From positions 3,658,001-3,722,000 of the forward strand of contig CP137318.1 of the NCBI GenBank assembly GCA_033182465.1: a DNA stretch of 64,000 bases, given 5' to 3'. The translations under genes and the position numbers were made by a program. Shown here piece by piece: positions 46,407 through 57,196 of the stretch; position 1 is the stretch's first letter; every line of letters begins with the position of its first letter. Source of the DNA: Sanghuangporus weigelae (Eukaryota > Basidiomycota > Agaricomycetes > Hymenochaetales > Hymenochaetaceae). The notes beneath the pieces were generated by a model. That model did no database searches. It saw nothing but the letters and a program-made list of their open reading frames with translations, and was not told where the DNA came from.

Positions 46407-49400
46407 TCACGTCGCCTTCCCCTTCCCCTTCGAGTCCATTGTCTTTGGCTCCTGATCTGTCTGAGCAGGGTTAACTGACTCCATCCATTGTAACAGAATA
46501 AGGTAGTCCGGATTTGTCGCATCTATTCTGGAACATAGCTGCGCTTCCTTCTCCTTTGACATGTCGTCCTTGGTGAAGTAATCACTCTCCATAAGAACAC
46601 GATGTGCCTCTTCAAGTTCCTTGCCATGTGCAATCTCTTTTTCATCTTGCCGCGTTGTCGGTCGGCGGTGTCGTATCTGAAGGTGCTACAGATGTCCGTC
46701 CTACTAAGGGTGCTGAATGTATGAAGGAACCTCCAAAAATGGGATGCCGACGCTATCAGACTCTCAAAGACCTACTACCCGGCAGGTGCCAGGAACCGTC
46801 GGAGACGTAATGGATGGGTCTAAGGATGCCGCTGGATAAAGGGAATAGGATAACAGGGCCGCCGCTCAAAAGGGGGGATCACAAGAGGCTGCCGACGTGG
46901 TATAAACTCGGCCACAGGAAGGTATGAAGTGTATAAGATGAATATAAAGGATAAAATGGAGTGAGTGGCTGGAGAAGGCGCCACTGGGTCGTCTGATAGG
47001 ATGCCTGGGTCGTCGGATGGCCGCCGACATCGAATAGAGGGGTGCCGGACTGAGGGGGAGGCCGCAGGAATCCGCCGCAGTAGCGTAAACGCGATAGATG
47101 AAAGGAAAAGACCGTATAAGATCAATATATGGGATAAACTGGAGTGAAAGGCTGGAAAGGACGCCGAAGGGGAGTCTGATGAGGAGCCTGGGTCGCCGAA
47201 GGGTCACCGACGTCGAATAGAGGGGCGCCGGATCACTGAACGTCAGAGCGGCAGAGGCGTACCGGAGGCGGCGAAGGCAAGTAGAATATGGAGTCAAACA
47301 AGAGGAGATGTCAAGGATAGTATATAGTCAAGGGGGAGGCTCAGTACATGAGGGGAGACTCAGAGTGAGGGATATCTCGAACTCTGGCGCTCGGTCTGGT
47401 ACATGCTCTTGGAATCCTTGCTAGGCTTGGAATCCTTTCTAGGCTTGGAATCCTTTCTGGTCTACAAGCTAGTATAAGCTCTATATATACTCTACTGCTG
47501 TCGCCGACACATCCTACTGTCTGACAACATCTCCTGAGTCATCTGGGTCGCCAAGGGCCGCTGCCGGAGCGCCCAGGTGAAATCTGAGAGCGGCAACGTG
47601 AGGGGGGCATCCAATCACATGAAATATTGAGTATCTGCAATAACACGGGCGCCGGCAGAGTTGGGCTTGGCGGCGCGAGTCGGTGGCTTGGCACGCCGAT
47701 GTACCACATGCCTACCTTCCATACATGGTCTAATGGGGGCCGCCGCGTCGGGGGGAAGTCAGGAAACATCGGAACCGATGATCGGAGGCTGATATCGCGT
47801 ATATGAGACAAAGGGCGCATCAGCCGATGTCCCTGAGGTGTCCGATGCATCGGCGGCACTCAATACAGAGTGTGGGCGATCCCTAGTGACTAATATGAGT
47901 GGCCGGAGCGGCAGTGCTGTGGGGGACTCCCGGACTGGTGGCAGATACATTGTAATGAGGCATGTAAGCACATATGACAATATATAGCTCCCTAGACAAT
48001 GGGGAACTGCTTGGTAAGCTGTAGGAGGCGTCGGCGAGGGTACCTGAGGATGTCTGAGTGTCCGCCGCATTGATCGGCGCCAAGGGGGGCCAACTCGGAG
48101 GCATCCAGAGTCGCCGCACGGCTGTACGTATGGTAAATCATAAGATCGGCGGTACGTAGTCACTGAGGGATGTGTCCTATAGTGCCTGGTGCTGGGTAGG
48201 AGCTGTCGGCGGACCTGTCTGAGTGTCGGGGAGCCATCGGCGGATCGATTTGGGTCATAGGAGGGCGCCGCAGTACAGTATGTGTGCTGGAATCAATGGA
48301 TACGTGCTCAAATGATGTCCCGAGTGCAATAGGAGTGTGCCCTCACACTCTCAGGTGTCGGCAGTGCTGGGATATGGTATCTGCAGTAAGAGGGAGCCAT
48401 AGTATGAGTGTACTGGCACAGGAGGAGCCAGTGCGCTACAGTGTCTCATCAAATGCAGCCAACAGATCCATATTACCTTTATTGGCGATATCTTTTTGAA
48501 CCCTCTCAAGCAACTGTTCGACATCTCGTATGGACTCCTCGTAATCTTTGTTGTATGTGTGCCTGGAGTGTGCTAGATAGTTTAGCGCATTTCTCAATAC
48601 CAATGGGCCAGTTACTGCAAGATAGAGTATATTGTCGGAAAGGAGGATATGAAGACACTTTCGGAGCATGTTGAATTGTCTCTTGGCTCCGGCAAGTTGA
48701 CCTTCAGCCCCTCGCATGTGCGAAATGTTCTCCCTCTGCTGTTGGGCAGTCCCTTCTTTGGTAGGCTGCCAGGCAGTCATCACCAATGTACTTTGAAGTG
48801 CCTGGGCATGTGAGGTCCTCTCAAGAGGGTCCTGAGCAATTTGGGCGAGTTGGCCCTCGTCCAGATAGGTCGAGTGGACCTTCTTGAGCCCTTCAGCAGC
48901 ATAACTATGGATTGAGGTTGACACATCGGCTTCGAAACAGGGTCACGAGCCTCTGTATGCGTTACCATCACTGGTCGGCTTTCGCTTTAGTTGTGCCTTC
49001 TTTCCCAGTCCCGGCGGGGAAAAACAGAGCAAAGCCCCCAGTATTGCACCCCACTCAGGTTTCCGTCGTAACTCTTGCGCTGTTCCAAAAGCAAGTTCGT
49101 CCCCAGTGCCATCATTATTGGAAACTTCATTGTCAGGCCCCTTGGGTGAGGATTGTTCACCGATGAACTTTAACGCTCCCACAATGTTTCCTGCTTCCAT
49201 GAGTTCAAGCATCCTTCGGAGCGAACTGTCTCGATCCTTAAAGTATTGCACCTGCTGGTTCCACATCAATATGTCACGCTTCATCTCCGTGAATTTCCAT
49301 ATAAAGATTGGCGCGAAGAACCTTAACTGTCTCACCAGAGTTGCACTCCCTTCTTCAATCTGCTTGTAATCCAGCACAGCACGATTTTTACCGTCGCAAG

Positions 49401-50494
49401 TGAATACACAATGACTGGCATCGAAGAGAGCTTTGTAAGGTAGATCCGTCATTAAAATTGAGAAAACACTCTTGTCCTGGATTGCTCGAAATCTCTGGTA
49501 ACGACGCTCTTTGTCAATGAACTTGTTGCCACAATCGTCAACGTGCTCATTGCCACCACCCTCAGCATACTCATTGCCACCACCCTCAGCGTACTCATTG
49601 CCACAATCGCCAACGTACCCACTGTCACCATCCTCAGCGTACTCATTGCCACCATCCTCAACGTACTCAATGCCACCATCCTCATTGCCACCATCCTTAT
49701 TGCTATTGAAGAGCCATTGGAACTGGTAACAGGACTCCCACGCCTGGACAACCTGATCAGTAAACTTCCACCATATCACCTCACACTTTTGTGGGTCGTA
49801 ATGGTTGACAAGATCATCACTGATGAAATAATCACTCATAGCAAGGATGAATCCTTGTGCGATGGCAGCATGAATATCATCAAGGTGCCGATGGACAATG
49901 ATAGCCTCATGGCTTCCCTTGTACTAGAAACAAGACAACATTAGACAAAATGTACTTGAATGCTATGCGGCATGCTCACCTTGAGTGTCTTAGATTCCAA
50001 CAGTCTCGTTACTTGTACGAGTTGCTCCAGCACCTCAGCTTGTTCCCCGATATCGCTCTTAACCATTGTGATAATGTTTTTGAGTTCGTCCTTGTGTTCT
50101 TTAATCTCCTTCTCTTCCGTTCCAAGTTTGCTGGACAACAATCGGACATGATCACAGATTTTGACGATCGCATCCACCGCCTTGTCAATAACAGCAGCAG
50201 AACCATCTTCAACTTTCCCTTTTGACGAGGACAAGCGTGATACCAGGTCATCTCTCTTCCTCAAGACATCCTTGAGCGCCACTATAACTCTGATTAGTAA
50301 TGCCAAACGGGTAGCATGCAGTATGCCAAAGGTCACGTATGATCCAAAGTTTTATCCTGTTGTCCTGTAGTGTCTGTAGTGTCTGTGTCCATGGGTGGAG
50401 AGGTTGAGAGAGATCGTAGGAGATTGATGGACCAGGTTAGGTCAGGATGGTGGTAAGATGAAAAGTAACGGCTGACTCGAACCTCGTCTGACAT
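46407..50494 (-). CDS. Left transposon-borne coiled-coil protein gene, interrupted
   Basis: Starts MSDEVRVSRYFSSYHHPDL. Next comes a long charged coiled coil (LKDVLRKRDDLVSRLSSSKG, EEKEIKEHKDELKNIITMVK), an acidic octapeptide repeat, the segment LRFFAPIFIWKFTEMKRD, further helices (LERVQKDIANKGNMDLLAAF), and the end NPDYLILLQWMESVNPAQ...KGKGKAT. The same order is found in the gene at the right end, so the two are paralogues. No known family or catalytic motif was recognised. The 1.8 kb insertion 46656-48440 splits it between LLAAFDET and RQDEKEIAHG, so this copy is unlikely to make a full product unless the insertion is spliced out. The last codons lie in the TIR. Confidence 0.6.
46656..48440. 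mobile_element. Insertion in left coiled-coil gene, solo-LTR-like fossil
   Basis: A 1,785 bp block starting TGTCGGTCGG and ending GTGCGCTACA, with near-matching 4 bp flanks (gcgt and gtgt). The ends resemble those of the other insertion, and a TATA-like stretch (tctatatatactc near 47480) is in a similar place. No protein-coding core is visible. Best read as a solo LTR of uncertain family, inserted after the DNA transposon arrived. Confidence 0.55.
46947..47235. repeat. Two tandem units of about 183 bp
   Basis: Segments at about 46947-47050 and 47130-47235 match at a spacing of about 183 bp; both end in a TCGAATAGAGGGG block followed by GCCGGA. They lie inside the second LTR-like insertion. 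Confidence 0.65.
49520..49700 (-). repeat. 24 bp coding repeat (octapeptide)
   Basis: About seven units of 24 bp, with some units differing by whole codons, encode variants of EDGGNEYA in the left coiled-coil gene. The Gly/Asn/acidic composition suggests a flexible linker. The right-end paralogue lacks this repeat. Confidence 0.8.
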
Positions 50495-50651
50495 GGTAAT
50501 AAAAGTGACAGGGTTCTCATCCCAGTGATGCGGAGGGTTCATAAGTATGTAAGAGAAGGAGAGAAGAGACGAACGGAAAGGACACGTGTCAGACAGTAAC
50601 GTCACAGTTTCTCTTGGTTTCTCTTTTTCTTTGCCCTTGCCCTCACCCACC
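50495..50651. promoter_or_regulatory. Divergent promoter inside the transposon (left pair)
   Basis: About 157 bp between the starts of the left coiled-coil gene and the AT-hook gene. It contains a CACGTG box at 50583-50588, the same core as in the TIR palindrome, and a pyrimidine-rich stretch just before the AT-hook ATG. Confidence 0.5.
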
Positions 50652-52712
50652 ATGTCTACCGAGCTGTCTTCAAATCTATCTGCGGCAGCAATTGTAAGAA
50701 GCAGACGCTGGCCAAAGCCGTCTCAGAAGGTTCTCGATGCAGCTGCCCAAGACATCCCTATAGTCAAGCGTGGTCGTGGGTGCCCTCGCAAAGTCGCACC
50801 AGAACAGCAGGGCTCAAATGTTGATTCCTGCATTGACAAAGCCAAAGTATGCTCCTTCTTTTCTTTCACCTTGTGCTGGTTTTGACATATTTGTTGCAGC
50901 ATGCTGTTCAAGCTGTGAGAATTCACTGTGAAGACAGGACTGGAACTGACAGGGATGGTCAGGTAATGATGGCCTTGTTTCCCACTTTTATATCTGCTAT
51001 TGACCACTTCTGAAGTAACAAGAACATCGTAGAATGGGGTATTTTGACCCAGAGCTGAAAGATGCTGTCGTCACTATGGATTCCGAAAGAGAAACAGACG
51101 ATAAGGTATATTCCCGATCTCATAAATTTGCTTATGTATTAATTCTTCTGAAGTCCATTGTACCACCTCGCAAACGTAATCATTTTCCACAACCACCTCT
51201 ACCATTGGACCCACATAATCCAACTCCGGAGGTATCCAGGCTCTGATGTACGTGATTTATTTGTTCATCGTTACTGATCAATACTCATCCGAAGAAAACT
51301 TTCTTACCGTCCCGCGGCGGAGGGCCTGCTGATGCCAGTACTTTTGATGAGGAGTTTTCAGACGATGTACTTGCACAGATCCTTATAGACGGAATAGCAA
51401 ACTCTACAATCCCTTTGTCCGATTCCGATCTTGAGGAAATTGAAGACGACGGTAATAAATACCATGCTTTTGTTGCTGAATGAAATCCATACTAATTGTG
51501 ATGAAGATGATAAATTATCACTAGTCTCATCAAACTCGAGTGGAGGCAAGAACACACGTCGCACCCCAAAATGACCGGAGATTGAAGAGATAAAAGTCAA
51601 GGTCCACGACGGACTGGCAGAACGAATCGTTACCATATCATCTTTGGACAAGCACATCAACGTCTTAGAGAAGGCTGCCCAAGCGATGAAACAACCAAAT
51701 CATCTTGTTGAGATCGGGTATGAAGCCCCCTGGAGCTCAAAGATAGGGACGAAGAAGAGCCTTACATATCTTTCCAACCCGGATGAACTTACGGAGTTCT
51801 GGTGTGTATATAGAAGGTATGTAAAGGATTAACGGAGCAAACGTCGCAATTGCGACCAGGAGATTACATGCGAAATAGTTTTTTGCAACATGTTGGACAC
51901 TCTTTAGGTAATTACTTTCCTAGAAAATGACGACATTTGCGCAGTAAATTTGCTATAGGGTGCCACAAAGACGACTGTCCGTGCAGCCGATGCGCCGAGG
52001 GGTAGGCTGACCCTACATACTCTGCTAGGGACTCCGCCGATGAAAAGATCACTCAGGCTACGAAGAGTATCCAGGCTGCCATGTTTTGTCCAGTGCACAA
52101 CCGCGTATGTTACGAGAAATACAATGGTACTTGTGGTGTTTATACCCCCGATCTCATTTTGGAACATGCGCAAAAACTCGTAAGTTTCGTGTTTGACTCT
52201 CTTTGCTTACTGATCTGATAACTGGGCATCATGAGGCATGGCGGCAGTTGCATGTAGTTGCAAGTAAAGTCCCAGAGTCGATGTCAGCAAAATTACTTGA
52301 CTACAAGAGGCCAGGAAGAATGAATCAGGGGGCGCCTCCTACTAATGGTGGAGTCCACAAGATACAGGTAGACTCGTATGCAGCACCCATCAGAGTAGCA
52401 CAGGAAGTTTTAACTTCTACTACGCACAAAGGACCACTAAACTACCCAGCTATCAGAGATTGGCTCAAGACATGCGAAGATGATTTGGAGCGTGGCAGGG
52501 ATAACCATAAATACTGGAAGCTTGCACCCGTGTTCTTGAATAATAGTTGCACAAGGATCGATGATATCGCAAGGATGAATACAGACAGGATCAAAGCTCT
52601 GGCAAAGGTGGAAGGGGTAGACGTGACGATAGGACTGGTGAATCGCGTTCATGATTATGTGGTGGAGGATGTTGCTTGTGTCAAGAGGGATGGAAAGTTG
52701 TCTATCTATTGA
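50652..52712 (+). CDS. Transposon-borne protein with AT-hook-like and Cys-rich motifs
   Basis: Exon 1 (50652 to about 50849) begins MSTELSSNLSAAAIVRSRRW and has VKRGRGCPRK, close to an AT-hook (RGRP core), which would bind the minor groove of AT-rich DNA. Later exons give AVQAVRIHCEDRTGTDRDGQ, a long helical part (LAERIVTISSLDKHINVLEK), IGTKKSLTYLSNPDELTEFW, a Cys cluster CHKDDCPCSRC, FCPVHNRVCYEKYNGTCGVY, and a last exon ending DVACVKRDGKLSIY. I do not recognise the family. The exons are not all joined with confidence, so the copy may be intact or decayed. Its place in the element suggests an accessory role in transposition or a regulator. Confidence 0.5.
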
Positions 52713-52953
52713 AATGGCGCAGTCGCATTGCTTTCTCCTTTAGTTATTTGATGTTTAATGCACATGACGTACTCCCTTTCTGTTCGCTGTGCACAGTTTC
52801 TTTCCTCCTGTCTTTCGCTCGCTGTATTTAGTCCGTTTCGGGCTTCAACAGCTCTTTCTACACATGAGATATATAAAACTGCTTCAACTGCATTTGTTCC
52901 TTGGGATCCACATCAGGACCAAATCAGAGATAGCCTGATTGATGATAGAAACT

Positions 52954-54090
52954 TCAACAATCCGCTGCAGAGGTGCCAAAAGTTTGAAGATATAGGTATT
53001 CATACACAAGAACCTCATCCCCCTCCAGCGGCGGACTGCGACGTAAATTATGTTTAAGCAGCGAGAAAGCTAGCTCAATCGGGTTAAAGTCGGGAGAATA
53101 CACTGGCAAATATTCAAGCCTCATTCCTCTATGAAAGTGGTGAACAAATTTTCAGTAACATATTTGAAAAAAGTTATCACCTTCCTTCGACAAGCTCGAG
53201 AAGTTTGGGAGCTTTGTGGATGGCACAATTGTCCATAACAACGACAGACATTGGTGTCGGAAACGGCTTCATTTTGGCCAAAAGGTCCTCAATGAAAACC
53301 ATAAAAAGCTCTGTATTGAATGATCCTTCGACAATCATGCATTCCACAATTCCGCTCATAGATATAGCAGGGAGGATGGAATACCTGGAAGCATGAAAAC
53401 AACGTGATGTGCAGATAGCTCTGAAAGTATACCGTTTTCCCCTCGTGAATACCTGCTTTCGGCATGCGCAAACTCCCTCTAATGCCCATGCTCTACCACG
53501 CAAATATGTCCTTCGATCACACGCACTTTCATCAATGAAAACCAACTGCTCTGGAGAATAATTTGCTCTGATGCGAAGCCGATACTCTGCTCAACAGGAC
53601 TCATTGCGTTCTTGTACATACTTTGTGATCTATGTTAAATTGTTGATTTTTTATCAGCCCTTTTGAATAAACTACAATTACCTCCTTCATTCGAAAGCCT
53701 GCCCGGTTAAGAGTTCTCCAAATGGTAGCATCAGACACTCTCACACCGCATCTTTCTTCGAGCGATTGTCTGAGTTCATCAAGATAGATATCATTGTGAC
53801 ATGTCACTGTTTTCAAAAGAAACTTGTTCCTTGTTAGTTACATCTCCGAGATCACGATTCTTCAGTTGTACCTGGGTATCAGCGAAGTCTAATGCCCTTG
53901 GATGCCCTGATTTCGAATGGGGTGCAAGACACTCTTCACCAGTTTGCTTCCAAGCATTCAAGACCCGATACACTGAAGCCTGAGGAACCGCGGTGAGATA
54001 AACAATGCCTTTTACATCTAGTCCACAGTTTGTGGACATGTGCACGATAATGCGACACAGGTCATCTGAGATAGGAACCCCATGCATCAT
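52954..54090 (-). CDS. Tc1/mariner-like transposase (DD34E)
   Basis: The N-terminal helix-turn-helix includes GIVYLTAVPQASVYRVLNAW and a second HTH with RVSDATIWRTLNRAGF. Catalytic motifs: FIDESACDRRT (first Asp), VVVMDNCAIHK (second Asp) and YSPDFNPIELAFSLLK (Glu). With one intron removed between VEGR and GMRLEY, the second Asp and the Glu are 34 residues apart, the Tc1 spacing. Other short introns remove, for example, about 50 bp between RGKR and YSILPAIS. No stop is seen in the spliced reading, so it may be functional. The first ATG is at 54090 (MMHGVPISDDL). It may be the element's own transposase; it could also be a nested smaller element, but no separate TIRs were found. Confidence 0.75.
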
Positions 54091-54266
54091 GCTGGCAGTG
54101 GCAGTGGGCAAAATAAACAAAGACAAAGAAAGAACTCGCGACAGTGTTGCAGCTTAGTAAGTATAAGGCATGCCCATCGCCCTATATCTCTCTTCCCCCG
54201 CTCCACCTCCTAACACTCACACTCACACACCTCCCTTTGCCACACAGTTTGGACTATTCAGTCAGA

Positions 54267-56209
54267 ATGTCCTACACTTACACTATGTCTCAGAGCCGCC
54301 CCGCCACCGTGACACGCAGGCGCGGCATCTGCCCCACTACCGGGATACGTGGGCACGACATCCACCTGCCGACATTTGTTTCCCGCCTCTCAACCTACCC
54401 AACCCGTGGCCCATCGAAGGGGGAAGGTGCGTTCCATGTCTTGTTTTGCCCTGCCCCCCTAAAATTGGGCTCTATAGACCCCATTAAAGGTATGACTGTT
54501 CAGCATACGAGGATTAAAAAAACGGGAAGAGGCTGAGGGTTATCCTCCTGATCAAATAATGGTTCTCACAGATGTGCTATGCGATATCGTTCATTGGCTT
54601 TCTCAGCATGTAACTCGTCTTGATAAGCGTTGTGATGGCGTAGCGAGTGCTGTGGATGATCAACGTGCGAAGTTGAAAGACCATTCTGCGACGGTGAAAA
54701 AGGATATCTCCGAGTTTGCGATGGCACTCTCCGAGACCGTGGAGCATGTGAGGATGCTCGAGACTTCTTCTTTAGGGGTAAATGACTCATTCACAATTAG
54801 ACACACCTTTCCTACCTTACCTAATAGTCTCTCTTTCTTTTCAGAATGATGCAGCCACGAAGTTGTTAGATGTTCGACGTGGGTATATGATGGCGCGATC
54901 TGATGTGGTGCGTGGTTTCACGCTCGTCCTTCCGAAGTTCCTCAATGTGACAGGTTTCCTGAGCAAATTGGAATGGGCGATGCCAGTCAATCTATGGCAC
55001 ATGTTTTTATTAAAGCTGATGGAACATTACCGCCTCCACTTCGATGTTCAATCAAGGCCGAATGGGACGTACCTGTTTTGTCCTCGTCGCTCTGTTTTCC
55101 ACTATCTTCTGGAAGAGGAGCGTTATTCACCGAATGGTCCGTATTTTGCTACTCTTCCGAACACCGCAATTGTCGGAGATTTTTGATTGGAAGCCGATCA
55201 CCAATGTAACGAAATTGGATGTTTCGGTACAGAAACTATCGAGGAATTCTTTGGTCGCATCTTGAAGTTCTTTGCCCCGCTCATAATATGGGAATATAGC
55301 GTGGTTAAGAAGGAAACAGAACAAACGGGCGTGGAAATTGAATCTCTGAATGCTGCACTTGCTGAGCAACACAACCTTATTAGAGTACTTTCTTGTGGTG
55401 GTACAGTGGAAGAAGCGGTATATGCTAGTCAGCAATGCTCTCAGGCGGGCCATACCAGCAGTGCATCTGGAGGGACTCCTGTGCCACTGAAGTGCCAAGA
55501 GAGAGAAGGTATGGACCCTTCACTTAAGGCAGGTAGCATTTCACAGCAATTCTGAATCTGAAACACTCTATTTGGACAATCAGATATTGTTGTTGGCATT
55601 TCGAACGTCGAATCTTCCGGGATCAAGGTTGACAGCAGTCCTCAAATTGAACGTCCCCCGATCAATTCGGCGTTGATAAACTACCTAGAGGGAAATGCGG
55701 GAGTCTTTGAGAAGGAAATCAAGAAGGCTCTCGAGAAGCAGCGGAGCTGCACTCATCGGCTTAATGTTCTTCAGCGGTGCCTGCGAGTGCTCGGTGACGA
55801 GAAGTTACTGAATCTAGCAATATCTGGATTCTCACGTGTATACGATCTTATAAAAGTGGGCGCACTTAAGGTCAAGCTACCCTTCAAGCAGCTGGAAGCT
55901 GCGTGGACCACGATCAAGAAGGCTCGTACAGGAGACGTCAACTCGCAGAAAGTTTTTGATTCCAGTAAAGCTTTGCAGGAGACCAAGAAAGCCAAAACTC
56001 TTGAAACAAACGAAGATGAAGTTGATGGAGCCTCATCCAACACGGAGAAGGAAATCGATAATTTCATCGAAGAGCAGACACGTTACGGAATGAATACGAC
56101 AAATCCGGACTACCTTATTCTGTTACAATGGATGGAGTCAGTTAACCCTGCTCAGATGGATCAGGAGCCGAAGACGACGGACTCGAAGGGGAAGGGGAAG
56201 GCGACGTGA
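54267..56209 (+). CDS. Right transposon-borne coiled-coil protein gene
   Basis: Probable start MSYTYTMSQSRPATVTRRRG; after an intron comes the coiled coil (QRAKLKDHSATVKKDISEFA), then ALFTEWSVFCYSSEHRNCRR, IEEFFGRILKFFAPLIIWEY, a helical part (LEKQRSCTHRLNVLQRCLRV) and the end NPDYLILLQWMESVNPAQ...KGKGKAT. It parallels the left gene segment by segment. The frame that best matches the left paralogue changes near 55.2 kb, so there is either an unseen intron or a frameshift. The 3' end (from 56098) is in the right TIR, explaining the near identity of the last 37 codons to the left gene. Confidence 0.55.
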
Positions 56210-57194
56210 GCTGGGCGAGAGACCATCCAGCCTTGCCTCACTCCCACTGTGGGAGGCAGAAAGTACTACGGACCGGACAATCGCTTGCCCTCCACAGACG
56301 GAATTATGCCCTCTTCACCTCTCCTTTGTCTAGTTTGGCGGTCGTTACTTGAAAGGATCTCATTTCGTGTTTATTTATTTCAACTCGGTCTTCTTACTTC
56401 TTACGCGGGCACGTTGATCCCTTTTGCGGCTGTTTGAGTATACCAAGAGCACGCTGCGGTAGGTCACCACACAGTGGCTCCATTTGCCTTGCCTTGTAAC
56501 GCATGTACAGCAGGAATTGCTGTGTCATGCTCTTCTTGTTCCCTCCCTATCTGAATAAGTATTCTGTTCTTCTATATGTCATTCTACCTCTGTATTCCCG
56601 TGTATTTTGGCCGTCATATGCAGTTTCAGACCGTATTCTTTTAGTAGCGATGATTCGAGTTCCACCTGCTCTTGTTTGATCGAGAGTTTGCCTTCAGTCG
56701 TGAATTGCTTCTTGTACTTAATATGATCTGTACGTGCGAGCTGTGTACTGAGCGAGAGGAGGCTGAGGAGAGGGGTTCTGCAAGTGGGCATGAATGGCTG
56801 TTGCCTTACTCTACCATTGAAGGGCCTATCAATATGCCACAAGAATTTGTACACAGATACCTTCTGCACTTGCATGAATTATGCCACCTGAATTATATTT
56901 TTACATGGAGTATTTCATGAGTGGTGATTTTTCAATGGCCTGAGGGATGGTTGTGAGAGATGGGTTGACAAGGTTGTCTGTTTTGTTCTGTCATGTACAC
57001 ACTATATTTCTCATACATTCTTACACCGTTGGAAGCGCATTTTAGAGCACTTTTTTTACATAGCCATATCATATTTTTACATGCAGTATTGACCGAGAAA
57101 TAGAGCACTCAATTCATTTTTGTTGTTCAAGGGCACGACATGTGTCAACAAATCACGTGATTTAGGCTTTTCTCATTACTTTTGCAAACGGCTG
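56098..57194 (-). repeat. Right terminal inverted repeat
   Basis: About 1,097 bp, the reverse complement of the left arm. It is uninterrupted and so shows the empty-site form for the ACGT insertion. It contains the partner palindrome AAATCACGTGATTT at 57150-57163 and ends CGGCTG before TA. Confidence 0.9.
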
Positions 57195-57196
57195 TA

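Larger units (their letters stand above)
43593..46519 (+). repeat. Left terminal inverted repeat, interrupted
   Basis: Matches the reverse complement of 56098-57194. The match runs 43593-44030, resumes at 44247-44270, is broken by an inserted element to 45880, and continues to about 46519, so the arm is about 1.09 kb net. Its inner end contains the last codons of the left coiled-coil gene. Confidence 0.88.
43593..57194. mobile_element. 13.6 kb Tc1/mariner-like DNA transposon with long TIRs
   Basis: The element begins CAGCCGTTTGCAAAAGTAAT and its other end is the reverse complement of the same sequence. TA lies directly outside both ends (43591-43592 and 57195-57196), as for Tc1/mariner insertions. 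The arms match for about 1.1 kb; the outer 437 bp look identical by eye, and only a few differences were seen further in. Inside are an outward coiled-coil gene at each end, a gene with an AT-hook-like motif and a Tc1-like transposase, in two head-to-head pairs. Two younger insertions lie in the left half (44271-45880 and 46656-48440). The element splits the second peptidase copy. Ordinary mariners are 1-3 kb, so the size and cargo are unusual. The link between the transposase and the TIRs is inferred. Confidence 0.8.

Noticed and set aside
52720-54266. The Tc1-like transposase as a separate small mariner nested in the large element
   Set aside because: I found no convincing short inverted repeats with TA flanks around it, and it sits in a tidy head-to-head pair with the right coiled-coil gene. 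Kept as an open alternative, not as a call.
43593-57194. The large element as a Helitron, Crypton, KDZ or CACTA-type transposon
   Set aside because: Long TIRs exclude Helitron and Crypton; no KDZ or CACTA transposase motif or CACTA terminus was seen, whereas a DD34E transposase and TA flanks are present.
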